Shown: positions 1-9,201 of the stretch, one piece after another
Position numbering within the stretch: the first letter of the stretch is position 1
Layout: every line of letters begins with the position of its first letter
Origin: Sporosarcina sp.
GTDB lineage: Bacteria > Bacillota > Bacilli > Bacillales_A > Planococcaceae
NCBI RefSeq assembly: GCF_029257255.1
Contig: NZ_JARICI010000058.1
Location: 1 to 46,293 of the forward strand
Direction: 5' to 3'
Length of the DNA: 46,293 nucleotides
The notes under the pieces: generated by a model
Database searches by the model: none
Told to the model about the DNA's origin: nothing
Seen by the model: the letters and a program-made list of their open reading frames with translations, nothing else
Made by a program: the position numbers and the translations under genes

Positions 1-349
1 TCCTCCAGTCTTTTTGGGATGTTTTGTCGACTACCATTATACAAGACTTGGGGAGGTACTTCTTTTTTGATGCCTTCAACCCCATGGGAGACAAGGGCCT
101 GGAATTATGAAATTCATTCAAAGAATAAAGTATTTTTAATACTTAGCATTAAATATTTTCTTCTGAAATAACTTTAATTTCCATTAGAAATACAAGGAAA
201 TCGCAGGATAGACTTGATTTTTTCATTACATTATTGTTAACATAATATAGTATCAATTCAACTTACCTAACAGTTATAAATTTCTATATGAATAAGTATT
301 GGCCAGACATACTTGCAGAAGGGGTTGACTATTTTATCAGAAGGAGCAG
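1..349. other. Intergenic, no gene recognised
   Basis: AT-rich leader of the permease gene. I see no complete gene. The first 120 bases are less AT-rich than the rest and are open on the minus strand, so they could be the edge of a coding sequence or mobile element cut by the window, but I cannot identify it. The RBS of the downstream permease lies at 341-346. Confidence 0.4.
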
Positions 350-355
350 ATGTGT

Positions 356-1759
356 ATGACAACAGAACAGTCCATGTTACCTCATGATTCAGAAGATGAA
401 GCAGTAAAAGATTATTCATTGGAACGTGTGCCTATAGAAGACCGGAATAAAAGCTGGCTGAGCATTACAAACATTACGTTTGGAATCGCAACTGCCATTT
501 TTTATTTTCAGATGGGCAGCGTTATGGCGCTTCAGTTTGGAGCTCCAAATGCCATAGCCTCAGCGATTTACGCTATTGTCGTGGCGGGACTACTCGGTAC
601 AGTGATTGCATATTTATCAGCCAAATCAGGTATGAATGTTAACTTGCTATCACGTGGCGGTGGTTTCGGATATATCGGTGCATCACTCACCTCACTCATT
701 TACGCCTCTAATTTCATTATGTATTGTGCTTTTGAAGGGTTGATTCTAGTCTCAGCCGTTCATCATTTTGTTCCAGACCTCCCTCAATGGATTCTTATCG
801 TAGTTTTCGGAACACTTGTCATTCCATTAAACTGGTTTGGCATTGAGCAGCTGGACAAACTCCAGAAATGGTCCATGCCTGTTTTCATCATATTCCTAGT
901 TACAGCTATTGTTGTGTCATTTATAAAACCTGCTGTTTACACCGGATCCGTCTTTTCTTATATGCCTGAAGGAGTTCAATTCGGAGGAACAGCATTATTA
1001 TTCTGCATAGGAATGCACAATGGGATCATGGGATTGACAGCGCTACTCGCTTCCGACTATGCGCGTTTTTTAAAGCCCAAAGACCGAAAGTACGGTTCAA
1101 TCGCAATCGGCTTCATCCCACAGATTTTCTGTTACGGTGTAATGGGCGGCCTCGGTATTTGGTTCGGAGTTCGTTTCCTTGAAGACGACCCAGGAGTTTA
1201 CATCGTTCTATTACTCGGAATCGGCGGTGCATTATTTACTATGCTGACGCAACTTCGAATTAACGTCACAAATATTTACAGTAGTTCGCTTTCTTTATCT
1301 AATTTCTTTGAAAATGTTTTCCGTTTCACACCGGGACGTCGATTTTGGGTCATCGTCTCTGCAATATCTGCAATGCTATTGATGCTCGGAGGAATAGTGG
1401 ATCACTTAGATACCGTGATGACTTTCCAGGGAGTGTTCTTATTCTCCTGGGCCGCTGTTTTAGTGACGGATGCATTGGTTGTGAAAAAATGGATGAAAAT
1501 TGGACCAAACTATTATGTCGCACGACAGCAATTTCTTCATAAATGGAACCCCGTCGGTGTTGTCTCATTATTAGTGGCAAGTGCATTCGGTTCAGTAGCC
1601 GCATCTGGCTATCTGGGCATCTTCCTTCAATCAACAGCTGCCTTCTTCGCTGCATTACTCGCCGCAGTGCTGACAGTAGTGATCGCGAAGATGACAAAAG
1701 GTGCTTATTATGTAACGCGGGAACCAAAAGATATAACGGCAGATGATAAATTTTCTTGA
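356..1759 (+). CDS. NCS1-family (cytosine/purine/allantoin-type) permease
   Basis: About 467 residues with roughly twelve hydrophobic segments. The N-terminus has the NCS1 pattern of a short hydrophilic leader followed by a membrane segment rich in small residues (SITNITFGIATAIFYFQMGS), and SRGGGFGYIGAS follows near residue 100. NCS1 carriers import nucleobases, hydantoins, allantoin or related compounds with Na+ or H+; the substrate cannot be read here. I start at the ATG at 356 because AAGGAG (341-346) is 9 nt upstream; the ATG at 350 would be only 3 nt from it. It is transcribed away from the aromatic-degradation genes and ends at its own terminator, so a link to that pathway is only positional. 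Confidence 0.8.
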   Translation: MTTEQSMLPHDSEDEAVKDYSLERVPIEDRNKSWLSITNITFGIATAIFYFQMGSVMALQFGAPNAIASAIYAIVVAGLLGTVIAYLSAKSGMNVNLLSRGGGFGYIGASLTSLIYASNFIMYCAFEGLILVSAVHHFVPDLPQWILIVVFGTLVIPLNWFGIEQLDKLQKWSMPVFIIFLVTAIVVSFIKPAVYTGSVFSYMPEGVQFGGTALLFCIGMHNGIMGLTALLASDYARFLKPKDRKYGSIAIGFIPQIFCYGVMGGLGIWFGVRFLEDDPGVYIVLLLGIGGALFTMLTQLRINVTNIYSSSLSLSNFFENVFRFTPGRRFWVIVSAISAMLLMLGGIVDHLDTVMTFQGVFLFSWAAVLVTDALVVKKWMKIGPNYYVARQQFLHKWNPVGVVSLLVASAFGSVAASGYLGIFLQSTAAFFAALLAAVLTVVIAKMTKGAYYVTREPKDITADDKFS

Positions 1760-1866
1760 ATCATAATACAGAGTTAAGATACGATTGCCCTTACTTTTCC
1801 AACAGCATCTTGCTAGCGGACTAGCGTTAAACCAACTCGCTTGTATTTCAATATTCCTATACAACC

Positions 1867-1904
1867 AAAAAGCAAGTGCCTGTAAAATCGGCACTTGCTT
1901 TTTT
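1867..1904 (+). terminator. Rho-independent terminator of the NCS1 permease
   Basis: AAAAGCAAGTGCC and its complement form a 14-bp stem around a 9-nt loop, followed by a T run. It is symmetrical enough to work in both directions. Confidence 0.85.
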
Positions 1905-2074
1905 AAATTCCACCTGACTCATTTTTGATTTCCTGAAAGTTCTCGTCGTTCGATATGTCTCCAGTCTCGCTTTCAGCATCGCTGAATAAGCAAAGATGAC
2001 AGCCAGCATATAGAGAAGCTAAAGCTAAAGCTAAAGATAACCATAATTCATATAATTATTGATAACGCGGGATA
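1905..2074. other. Intergenic with a short tandem repeat
   Basis: No gene seen. It holds a small imperfect hairpin (CTTTCAGC / GCTGAATAAG near 1971-1990) and about three copies of the hexamer AGCTAA at 2017-2034. Confidence 0.4.
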
Positions 2075-2377
2075 TTAAATCGCTTTCTCTCTCATATAAA
2101 GTAGAACATATGGCTCTTCCAAGTATTCTTCTATCTCTTGACTTAATACTATTTCTCGTGTTTTCAAATACTTTTCGCTATTCAACTCTTTCATTTTAAT
2201 ATATTCCAAAAAGGCCAGATGGTGTCTGCGACGTTCTGATCTTTTATCTATGCCATACCGATAAAAAAATAAATCTATTTCATTGTGTATTTTTTTACTT
2301 AACTTGTATTCGCTATAACAGTGATGAATAAACACCGCGTCAGGTACCAATACCATTTCCTCAGTTGACAACTTCAT
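2075..2377 (-). CDS. Hypothetical small protein
   Basis: 100 residues, charged, no membrane segment or signal peptide, rich in Glu, Lys, Tyr and His. I do not recognise the family. The start is well supported: a strong AGAAGGAGGGGG site directly precedes the ATG. It begins 13 bp after the stop of the MFS gene, so the two are probably cotranscribed. The C-terminal half (LEEPYVLLYMREKAI) may be a small helical domain. Its position at the tail of the transporter transcript says nothing certain about function. Confidence 0.6.
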   Translation of the reverse strand: MKLSTEEMVLVPDAVFIHHCYSEYKLSKKIHNEIDLFFYRYGIDKRSERRRHHLAFLEYIKMKELNSEKYLKTREIVLSQEIEEYLEEPYVLLYMREKAI

Positions 2378-2390
2378 CCCCCTCCTTCTG

Positions 2391-3623
2391 TTAAACTTTT
2401 TTATTCGTTTGTATTAATAAGAGTACAATTACAGCCATTAATGCAGCGACAAACAGCCAGCCGTTTGAAAAGGAACCGCTTGTATCTACGATATAGCCAA
2501 ACAACGGAGGAATTATCAATACCCCCCATGAGCTGATCGTGACGGTAACACCAGTAGCAAGTCCCGAGTTCTCTTTTTCTACCAATTCCACTATAATCGT
2601 CATCCATACTCCGTTATAACCGGAAATCGAAAACCCGAAGATGAATACTGTAATCAATATGGCAAGTAAAGGAGTCGCAGGCAGCAATAGCGCACATACC
2701 AATGCGCTGATCCCAGTCAGGACTGTTACAATGAACATAACGATCATTCGATTTCCTGCAAAGAAACGATCACTTATTGTACCCCAGGCAACTCTGCCGA
2801 TTGAGCCCCCCACTTCAGCCAATACCAGCAAAAGACCAGCCAAAACAAGTGTCATTTCCAGTTTTTCAAAAGCAAATAAGATGATGTATGTTGTTAGGCA
2901 CAGCTGTGCGCCCTGCAATCCCATCGCACTGATGCTCAATAAAAGAACCTGCCTATTGCTCATGATTGTTCGAAGGTCTTTACGAAATGTACTTTTATTC
3001 AATGGTGCGGGCTTCAATATTGCAGATTCCGCAGCATCTTGATAGTAGTAAGACACCAATGCCCCGAGGATCAACAATACGATGCAACTGACGAATAACG
3101 CCGGTCTCCAGCCAATTTCTTTAGCCAACGGGAGTAATAGCAGCGCTGCCATGGCAGAACCTGCAGTAATCCCCATTTGTTTAATCCCCATTGCAGTACC
3201 TCTGCTGTGCTGGGGAAACCAATAGAGAATACCCCTGTTTGTAGTTGGATGTATGGCTGCATATGCTCCGCCGCCCACCACTACAACCAGTAACAGTAAA
3301 ACGAAATGAGTCGTGAATGAGATAAGAATAAAGCTGATTCCCAGTAATACTACTGTTCCAAACAGTTGTTTTTTCGAGCCTAAACGATCTACCAGCAAAC
3401 CGGAAGGAATCGCAGAGAAAGACTGTCCAAGAAATAAAGCGGCAGGCAGCAATCCAATCTGTGTATGAGAGAGGGATAGGTCTTTACCTAGTAAAATAGT
3501 TAAAGGTGCCAAACTTCTGCCGACGAAGGACACCATGACTTGAGCAATCAATAACCAAATCAACATTTTCCAAGCTGTCCGTAAAGTAGGTTCTGTGGTT
3601 TGTACATTCATGATTCGGATCAT
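2391..3623 (-). CDS. MFS transporter, possibly for an aromatic acid
   Basis: About 410 residues with twelve predicted membrane helices. The loop between helices 2 and 3 carries the MFS signature (GLLVDRLGSKKQLFG, about residues 80-95). It lies immediately downstream of the ring-fission operon on the same strand, separated by a terminator at 3644-3674, so it probably has its own promoter. Context suggests uptake of an aromatic acid or export of an intermediate, but the family is too broad to name a substrate. The start is uncertain: the ATGs at 3623 and 3611 both have weak upstream purine stretches (AAAGAG). Confidence 0.8.
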   Translation of the reverse strand: MIRIMNVQTTEPTLRTAWKMLIWLLIAQVMVSFVGRSLAPLTILLGKDLSLSHTQIGLLPAALFLGQSFSAIPSGLLVDRLGSKKQLFGTVVLLGISFILISFTTHFVLLLLVVVVGGGAYAAIHPTTNRGILYWFPQHSRGTAMGIKQMGITAGSAMAALLLLPLAKEIGWRPALFVSCIVLLILGALVSYYYQDAAESAILKPAPLNKSTFRKDLRTIMSNRQVLLLSISAMGLQGAQLCLTTYIILFAFEKLEMTLVLAGLLLVLAEVGGSIGRVAWGTISDRFFAGNRMIVMFIVTVLTGISALVCALLLPATPLLAILITVFIFGFSISGYNGVWMTIIVELVEKENSGLATGVTVTISSWGVLIIPPLFGYIVDTSGSFSNGWLFVAALMAVIVLLLIQTNKKV

Positions 3624-3643
3624 CTCTTTTACTTTCTATAATG

Positions 3644-3674
3644 AAAAAGAGTGAGCTGGCAGCCAGCACACTCT
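3644..3674 (-). terminator. Terminator of the 3-hydroxyanthranilate operon
   Basis: Read on the minus strand, GAGTGTGCTGG pairs with CCAGCTCACTC (one mismatch) and is followed by TTTTT. It lies 12 bp past the decarboxylase stop codon and closes the operon. Confidence 0.8.
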
Positions 3675-3685
3675 CCTTTGACCGA

Positions 3686-4477
3686 TCACTTACAAAACAT
3701 CGAAACGCTGCCTAATCCATCGAATTGCGCAACGATGGAATCACCTGATTCAAATGAAATGGCTTCAGACATCGCACCGCTAAGTATGATATCTCCTTTT
3801 TTCAAACCTTTACCGCGCTTACTGAGCTCTTTAACAGACCACGCAACTGCTTCAGCCGGATGACCTAAGACAGCAGCACTTGAGCCTGTTTGCTCCACTT
3901 TTCCATTTTTGGACATGACCATGCCAATGCCGCCTAAATCTATGGATTCCGGGGAAATCCATTTACTGCCAACAACGAATCGAATCGAAGAACAATTATC
4001 AGCTATCACGTCGACTAATGTAAATTTAAAGTCCTTATATCTACTATCGATCACTTCGAGTGCAGGAGCCACATATTTCGTAGCCTTAATTACATCTTCA
4101 GCAGTGATATTTTCCCCCTCTAGATCTTCGCCCAATAAAAAGGCAATTTCAGGCTCTACTTTTGGATGAATCAACTCAGAATAGTTGACTGGCTCCCATT
4201 CTGTCGCAAGCATATCTGCATGCAAGTACCCGTAGATTGCTTGGTCAACCCCCATCATGACTTGTTTTGCCTTACTCGTAAGCCCAAGTTTCACGCCTAC
4301 ATGCTTCGTATTATTCTCAGACAAGCGATGTTCCAACAGACGATCTTGTATCACGTATGCTTCTTCAATTGTCAGTTCCGGATACTTATCGGTAACTTTA
4401 ACAACCTCACGGGCATCACGCTCCGCTGTATATAAATAGTCCACAATTTCTTTTTCACGATCTGTAAGTACTGTCAT
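3686..4477 (-). CDS. dmpH: 4-oxalocrotonate decarboxylase (2-oxo-3-hexenedioate decarboxylase)
   Basis: 263 residues, the usual length for the fumarylacetoacetate-hydrolase-like hydratase/decarboxylase family. It would convert 4-oxalocrotonate to 2-oxopent-4-enoate (2-hydroxypenta-2,4-dienoate) and CO2, a metal-dependent step. Motifs include GVKLGLTSKAKQVMMGV (about residue 60), HPKVEPEIAFL (about 105) and EVIDSRYKDFKF with DVIADN. I assign decarboxylase rather than hydratase because VTDKYPELTIEEAY and the IYGYLHADM segment resemble DmpH/XylI, while the paralogue at 6430-7209 resembles DmpE. It starts 2 bp after the aldolase stop; its RBS (GGGGG) lies inside the aldolase end. Decarboxylase and hydratase normally form a complex, so one could have secondary activity. 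Confidence 0.87.
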   Translation of the reverse strand: MTVLTDREKEIVDYLYTAERDAREVVKVTDKYPELTIEEAYVIQDRLLEHRLSENNTKHVGVKLGLTSKAKQVMMGVDQAIYGYLHADMLATEWEPVNYSELIHPKVEPEIAFLLGEDLEGENITAEDVIKATKYVAPALEVIDSRYKDFKFTLVDVIADNCSSIRFVVGSKWISPESIDLGGIGMVMSKNGKVEQTGSSAAVLGHPAEAVAWSVKELSKRGKGLKKGDIILSGAMSEAISFESGDSIVAQFDGLGSVSMFCK

Positions 4478-4479
4478 AG

Positions 4480-5499
4480 TTATACCCCCGCTTTCTCCTT
4501 CTTGGCCAATTCAGCAGCCACATCCAGAATCATATCTTCCTGTCCGCCAACCACTTTCATTCTTCCCAGCTCCATTAAGATATCGCGCGGATCCAGTCCA
4601 AATCTCGCTGCAGCCCGTTCTGAGTGCAATAAGAAACTCGAATATACGCCGGCATAGCCTAGCACCAGACTACCTTTTTTTATTTCCTGCGTGTCGGGAA
4701 TCAACGGTCCGACAATATCTTCAGCTAAATCCATCATTTTATATAAATCAATTCCTACATCCATACCCATACGATCCATTACCGCGAGCAAAACTTCCGT
4801 CTGCGTATTGCCTGCTCCCGCACCTAGACAGCGAACCGCACCGTCTATACGGGTTGCCCCCTCATCAATCGCTGCAAGAGTATTGGCAACCGCTAAAGAT
4901 AAGTTATTATGCGCATGGAATCCGACTTCAACATCCAATGAACCCCTCAACGCTTTGATCCGCTCACTTACTTGATGAGGCAGCAATGCACCCGCTGAAT
5001 CCGTTACATAAACCGCCTGGGCTCCGTAACTCTCCATCAGTTTCGCCTGCTCTACTAATTTTTCAACAGGTACTGAATGTGCCATCATTAAAAATCCTAA
5101 CGCTTCCATTCCTAGTTCGCGAGCCTGGCTGATATGCTGGGCTGAAACATCCGCTTCCGTTGAGTGAGTTGCTACTCGCACGAGACTTGCGCCCAATTTA
5201 TGTGCTTGTTTCAGCTCACTCATCGTGCCGATACCCGGGATTAGCAAGACCGCTACTTTTGAATTGGTACATTCATCGACGGCAGCTTCGATCAATTCCA
5301 TTTCATTGACCAAGGACTTTCCGTATTGAACCGTTGAGCCGCCCAGCCCATCACCATGACTTACTTCTATATAATGCATGCCTGCTTCATCTAATGCGCG
5401 GGTTACATTTCGTACCTGCTCAACAGTAAATTGGTGCGCTACGGTATGGCTCCCATCGCGTAAACAAACTTCTGTAATTTTAATTGGTTTCTTCGTCAT
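4480..5499 (-). CDS. dmpG: 4-hydroxy-2-oxovalerate aldolase
   Basis: 339 residues, a class II (metal-dependent) pyruvate aldolase of the DmpG/BphI/MhpE family with an HMGL-like TIM barrel. It splits 4-hydroxy-2-oxovalerate into pyruvate and acetaldehyde. The N-terminal TEVCLRDGSH carries the Arg-Asp pair of the active site, and GFHAHNNLSLA supplies the metal-binding histidines. The start at 5499 is chosen because AAGGAGTGAAGTAC directly precedes that ATG; a longer frame to 5553 would run into the upstream gene. In this family the aldolase forms a channelling complex with the acylating acetaldehyde dehydrogenase, encoded immediately upstream (5522-6400). Confidence 0.93.
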   Translation of the reverse strand: MTKKPIKITEVCLRDGSHTVAHQFTVEQVRNVTRALDEAGMHYIEVSHGDGLGGSTVQYGKSLVNEMELIEAAVDECTNSKVAVLLIPGIGTMSELKQAHKLGASLVRVATHSTEADVSAQHISQARELGMEALGFLMMAHSVPVEKLVEQAKLMESYGAQAVYVTDSAGALLPHQVSERIKALRGSLDVEVGFHAHNNLSLAVANTLAAIDEGATRIDGAVRCLGAGAGNTQTEVLLAVMDRMGMDVGIDLYKMMDLAEDIVGPLIPDTQEIKKGSLVLGYAGVYSSFLLHSERAAARFGLDPRDILMELGRMKVVGGQEDMILDVAAELAKKEKAGV

Positions 5500-5521
5500 G
5501 TACTTCACTCCTTCCCATTCA

Positions 5522-6400
5522 TTAAATAACAGATCCTTGCATCGACCGCGCAAAGTCTTCCGCTACGCGTGTCGCTGCGGCTGTCATGATATCAAGATTG
5601 CCTGCATACTCCGGGAAATAATCGCCTGCTCCCTCCACTTCAACAAAGACCGTTACGACATTGCCTTCAAAAAGTGGTGCATGCTTCAATCGATATCCCG
5701 GCACATACTCTTTCACTTTCTCCACCATATTTTCAATGGATTCCTGAATCGCTTTTTCATCCATATTTTTCACTTCACAATAAATTGTGTCACGCATCAA
5801 GATAGGTGGATCAGCAGGATTTAAAATAATCAACGCTTTTCCTTTATCCGCCCCGCCGACTTCTTCTATTCCTCTACGTGTAGTAATCGTAAATTCATCG
5901 ATATTCGCGCGTGTTCCCGGCCCAGCACTCAAACTTGAGATAGTCGCTACGATTTCTCCATATGTAACATCCGCTACCTTATTGATGGCATTCACAATGG
6001 GTATCGTTGCCTGTCCGCCACACGTAATCATGTTGACGTTATCCAGCTCACCTGCATGTTCTTCATTGCTTACAGCCGGCGAGAAAAAAGGCCCAATGGC
6101 TGCAGGTGTTAAATCGATTGCCAGCTTCCCTAATTTCTTAAGTACTTCCGCATGATGAATATGAGCTTTTGCAGAGGTTGCATCAAATACGATATCCGCC
6201 AGTTCCGGATGATCGACAATCGCTTGAATTCCAGTAGAGAAAACTTGATAACCTCTCTCTTTCGCCCGCTTCAATCCATCCGATTCGGGTTCGATTCCAA
6301 TTACAGCTGTTAACTCTATAACATCACTGCGTTCAAGTTTGTACATTAAATCAGTTCCGATATTTCCGGAACCGATGATCGCCGCTTTTATTTTATCCAT
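5522..6400 (-). CDS. dmpF: Acetaldehyde dehydrogenase (acylating)
   Basis: 292 residues, the DmpF/BphJ/MhpF family. It oxidises acetaldehyde with NAD+ and CoA to acetyl-CoA, using acetaldehyde channelled from the aldolase. The Rossmann motif [12 protein letters not shown] is at about residues 10-21 and the catalytic cysteine sits in [12 protein letters not shown] (about residue 127). It is placed between the hydratase and aldolase genes on the same strand. Full length, no sign of damage. Confidence 0.94.
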   Translation of the reverse strand: MDKIKAAIIGSGNIGTDLMYKLERSDVIELTAVIGIEPESDGLKRAKERGYQVFSTGIQAIVDHPELADIVFDATSAKAHIHHAEVLKKLGKLAIDLTPAAIGPFFSPAVSNEEHAGELDNVNMITCGGQATIPIVNAINKVADVTYGEIVATISSLSAGPGTRANIDEFTITTRRGIEEVGGADKGKALIILNPADPPILMRDTIYCEVKNMDEKAIQESIENMVEKVKEYVPGYRLKHAPLFEGNVVTVFVEVEGAGDYFPEYAGNLDIMTAAATRVAEDFARSMQGSVI

Positions 6401-6429
6401 CTCATACTTCCTCCTTACTAGCCTGGTTT

Positions 6430-7209
6430 TTATTCAAAGTGTACAGTGACAGCACCGACCGGGCCAAAATCCGCCTTGATCGTGTCTCCTGCTTCCACTA
6501 CAACCGCGCCGGATAGTGCTCCTGGTAGAATCAATTCGTCTTTTTTCAATGAAATGCCGAATTCATGCAATTTATTAGCAAGCCACGCAACAGCATGTGC
6601 CGGATGACCAAGCGCAGCAGCTCCTGCTCCTGTTGCAATCAACTCTTCATTTTTATAAAGAACCATACTATTTGTTCGTAAATCTAACGTTTCTAGCGTT
6701 GATTGCTTTTCACCAACCACCACTTTTGCGCTCGAACCGTTATCAGCAACTGTATCAATTAATTTAATTTTCCAATCTGCTACACGGCTGTCGATAATTT
6801 CAATCGTTGGTACGACATATTTAGTAGCCATCATGACGTCCAGATACGTTACATTCGGTCCCACTAAGTCTTCTGACAGCACAAAGCCAATTTCTGCTTC
6901 AACCTTTGGTGATACCATCGAATTCACTTTGACGACAGCTTCATTTTTTAATTCCATATCGTCATACAGATGACCGTAATCCGGCTCATCAACATTCAGC
7001 ATTTTCTGCATCGCCGCACTTGTCAGGCCTACTTTTTTACCGATGACTGTTCTTCCTTCGGACAATTTCCGTTTCACCATTTCCAGCTGTATATGATAAG
7101 CATCTTCCACAGTTAATGAACTATCTCTATCCGTCAAAGGCGCTATTCCTTTGCGTGTTTTTTCCGCTTCTAATAGTTCTGATGCATAATCTTCAATTTT
7201 AATAGACAA
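6430..7209 (-). CDS. dmpE: 2-oxopent-4-enoate hydratase
   Basis: 259 residues, paralogous to the decarboxylase at 3686-4477. It would add water to 2-hydroxypenta-2,4-dienoate to give 4-hydroxy-2-oxovalerate. Diagnostic similarity to DmpE/MhpD is the N-terminal [19 protein letters not shown] and [19 protein letters not shown], then [24 protein letters not shown] and DTVADNGSS. The start is a TTG at 7209 with AGGAGG about 10 nt upstream. It follows the semialdehyde dehydrogenase gene after a 65-bp gap holding a stem-loop (7234-7269). Confidence 0.88.
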   Translation of the reverse strand: MSIKIEDYASELLEAEKTRKGIAPLTDRDSSLTVEDAYHIQLEMVKRKLSEGRTVIGKKVGLTSAAMQKMLNVDEPDYGHLYDDMELKNEAVVKVNSMVSPKVEAEIGFVLSEDLVGPNVTYLDVMMATKYVVPTIEIIDSRVADWKIKLIDTVADNGSSAKVVVGEKQSTLETLDLRTNSMVLYKNEELIATGAGAAALGHPAHAVAWLANKLHEFGISLKKDELILPGALSGAVVVEAGDTIKADFGPVGAVTVHFE

Positions 7210-7233
7210 GTTATTCCATCCTCCTGCTTGAAA

Positions 7234-7269
7234 ACAACAAAAGGCGGGCGCAATGCCACCTTTAGTTGT
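7234..7269 (-). promoter_or_regulatory. Intra-operon stem-loop between dehydrogenase and hydratase genes
   Basis: ACAACTAAAGGTGG on the minus strand pairs imperfectly with CCCGCCTTTTGTTGT and is followed by a short TTTTC. It may be a weak terminator or an mRNA-stabilising hairpin that lowers expression of the lower pathway. Confidence 0.5.
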
Positions 7270-7274
7270 TCGGT

Positions 7275-8744
7275 TTATTTTTTAATCGTAATGGTCTTCG
7301 CTTCTGTATAGAAATCAAAGCTGTGGCGGCCGCCTTCTCTTCCAATCCCGCTCGCTTTCGCCCCTCCAAACGGAGTACGCAGGTCTCGGACGTACCAGCA
7401 GTTTACCCACAGTAAACCCGAATGCACTTGAGAGGTTACGCGTTGACCGCGCCGCAAGTCATTTGTCCACACAACGCCAGCTAATCCATAAATGGAATCA
7501 TTGGCAATGTCGATCGCTTCTTCTTCTGTCTTGAAAGGAATAATGACAGGAACCGGTCCAAAGATTTCTTCCTGTGCCACACGCATTTTATTATTCACGT
7601 CATATAAAACAGTAGGTTCATAGAAGTTTCCTTCCGGTAAACCTTCAACCATCTTACCGCCGCATGCCAGTTTCGCACCCTCATTAAGACCAATCTGAAC
7701 ATAGTCGGCTACTTCTTTTAAATGGCTTTTTGATACAAGCGCACCCATATCAGTAGCTTCATCTGTCGGATCGCCGACTTTAATGTTCTTCGTTGCCGCT
7801 ACGAATTTCTCTAAGAACTTTTCATAAATGCCTTCCTGTACGAGAATTCTAGAACCCGCCAGACAAATTTCACCTTGATTTCGGAAGATCGCTTCAATTG
7901 AGCCTTCTACCGCTTCATCCAAATCCGCATCTTCAAATACAATGTTGGCCGATTTCCCGCCCAATTCCAATGAAACAGGAGTCAGATTTTCCGCAGCATT
8001 ACGCATTACGGTCTTGCCTGTCTCGGATTCACCGACAAATGAAATCCGCTGAACATATGGATGCTTGGCCATTACAGTTCCTACCGTACTTCCAGGTCCT
8101 GTAAGAATGTTCAAAACTCCAGGCGGCAAGCCGGCTTCATTGGCAATCTCTCCAAGCAACACTGCACTTAAAGGCGTATCGGAAGCTGGTTTAATCACTA
8201 CCGTATTTCCTGCGGCCAAGGCAGCAGATGCTTTCCAGGTCATTTGCATAAATGGAAGATTCCACGGAATAATTAAGCTAGTAACACCAGCAGGAGCATA
8301 TTGTACATAGGACATGTGGTTCGCCATATCATAATGCTCATGCACCATATATTTCGCCATTTCAGCAAAGAAACGGAAATTTGATGCAGCACGCGGAATA
8401 TCGAACTCACGGCTTTCACGAATTGGTTTTCCGACATCCAACGTCTCAATATATGCAAGCTGGTCCACTTTTTCCAGAATCAAATCGGCCATACGACACA
8501 AAATCTCTGAACGTTTTTCAACCGGCATATTGCTCCAAACTCCGCTTGTGAATGCTTTGTGTGCCACTTCAATTGCCAGGTTGGCATCTTCTTCTCCACC
8601 CTTTGCAACTGTAGCAAGCTTTTGGTTTGTTGCAGGATTTATCGTATCGAAAGTATCTCCTGAAATCGCATCTACGTATTTTCCACCTATAAATAGTTTC
8701 GCATCCTGGACAGTCGTATTGTCCGCTACTAATTCTTTAGCCAC
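7275..8744 (-). CDS. 2-aminomuconate 6-semialdehyde dehydrogenase
   Basis: 489 residues, aldehyde dehydrogenase superfamily, close to 2-hydroxymuconate/2-aminomuconate semialdehyde dehydrogenases. It would oxidise 2-aminomuconate semialdehyde with NAD+ to 2-aminomuconate. Visible motifs: PWNLPFMQMTWK (about residue 160), SFVGESETGKTVM (NAD-binding region), the general-base glutamate in SLELGGKSANIVFEDADLD and the catalytic cysteine in QGEICLAGSRI (about residue 295). The start is a GTG at 8744 with AGGAGG 6-7 nt upstream. The next upstream gene, the deaminase, ends 10 bp before it. The amino rather than hydroxy substrate is inferred from the neighbouring HAAO and ACMSD genes. Confidence 0.87.
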   Translation of the reverse strand: MAKELVADNTTVQDAKLFIGGKYVDAISGDTFDTINPATNQKLATVAKGGEEDANLAIEVAHKAFTSGVWSNMPVEKRSEILCRMADLILEKVDQLAYIETLDVGKPIRESREFDIPRAASNFRFFAEMAKYMVHEHYDMANHMSYVQYAPAGVTSLIIPWNLPFMQMTWKASAALAAGNTVVIKPASDTPLSAVLLGEIANEAGLPPGVLNILTGPGSTVGTVMAKHPYVQRISFVGESETGKTVMRNAAENLTPVSLELGGKSANIVFEDADLDEAVEGSIEAIFRNQGEICLAGSRILVQEGIYEKFLEKFVAATKNIKVGDPTDEATDMGALVSKSHLKEVADYVQIGLNEGAKLACGGKMVEGLPEGNFYEPTVLYDVNNKMRVAQEEIFGPVPVIIPFKTEEEAIDIANDSIYGLAGVVWTNDLRRGQRVTSQVHSGLLWVNCWYVRDLRTPFGGAKASGIGREGGRHSFDFYTEAKTITIKK

Positions 8745-8754
8745 GATATTCCTC

Positions 8755-9201
8755 CTACTCTTCGATCTCGATGATCATCTCAATTTCTATCGCCGTATTG
8801 TTAGGAAGTTGCGACATACCGACTGCAGACCTTCCGTGCTTTCCTTTTTCTCCAAACACTTTACCGATTAAATCGGAAGCGCCGTTCATTACTTTCGGCT
8901 GATCCGTGAAATCCTCTGTGCTGTTGACCATACCCAGAACCTTCACAAACTGCTTTACTTTGCTCAGCTCACCAATTTCTTCTTTGACAACACTGATCAG
9001 GTTCAGCATGGATTGCTGAGCAGCCAAGTATCCTTCTTCTACAGTCAGATCTCTCCCCAGTTTGCCATGGTACTGATCTACGCCCTGTCCGGCTGTAAAT
9101 AATAAATTTCCCGTGCGGACACACCGAACATAATCTCCAAGTGAAGGACGTAAAGGAGGCAGTTCCAGCCCTAATTCTTTCAATTTTTCTTCAGGTGTCA
9201 T
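8755..9201 (-). CDS. 2-aminomuconate deaminase, RidA/YjgF family
   Basis: 148 residues with the RidA fold signature GRSAVGMSQLPNNTAIEIE near the C-terminus, whose Arg binds the substrate carboxylate in this family. In the Pseudomonas 2-nitrobenzoate/3-hydroxyanthranilate pathway a protein of this family (NbaF) hydrolyses 2-aminomuconate to 4-oxalocrotonate and ammonia. The same role here is supported by context: the gene sits between ACMSD (4-bp ATGA overlap) and the dehydrogenase. It is about 20 residues longer at the N-terminus than ordinary RidA proteins. A general imine deaminase is the alternative. Confidence 0.82.
   Translation of the reverse strand: MTPEEKLKELGLELPPLRPSLGDYVRCVRTGNLLFTAGQGVDQYHGKLGRDLTVEEGYLAAQQSMLNLISVVKEEIGELSKVKQFVKVLGMVNSTEDFTDQPKVMNGASDLIGKVFGEKGKHGRSAVGMSQLPNNTAIEIEMIIEIEE

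Noticed and set aside
2017..2034. AGCTAA hexamer repeat as a CRISPR-like or regulatory array
   Set aside because: Only three contiguous units without spacers; simple slippage repeat.
5500..5553. N-terminal extension of the aldolase
   Set aside because: It would overlap the acetaldehyde dehydrogenase end, while a perfect SD precedes the ATG at 5499.
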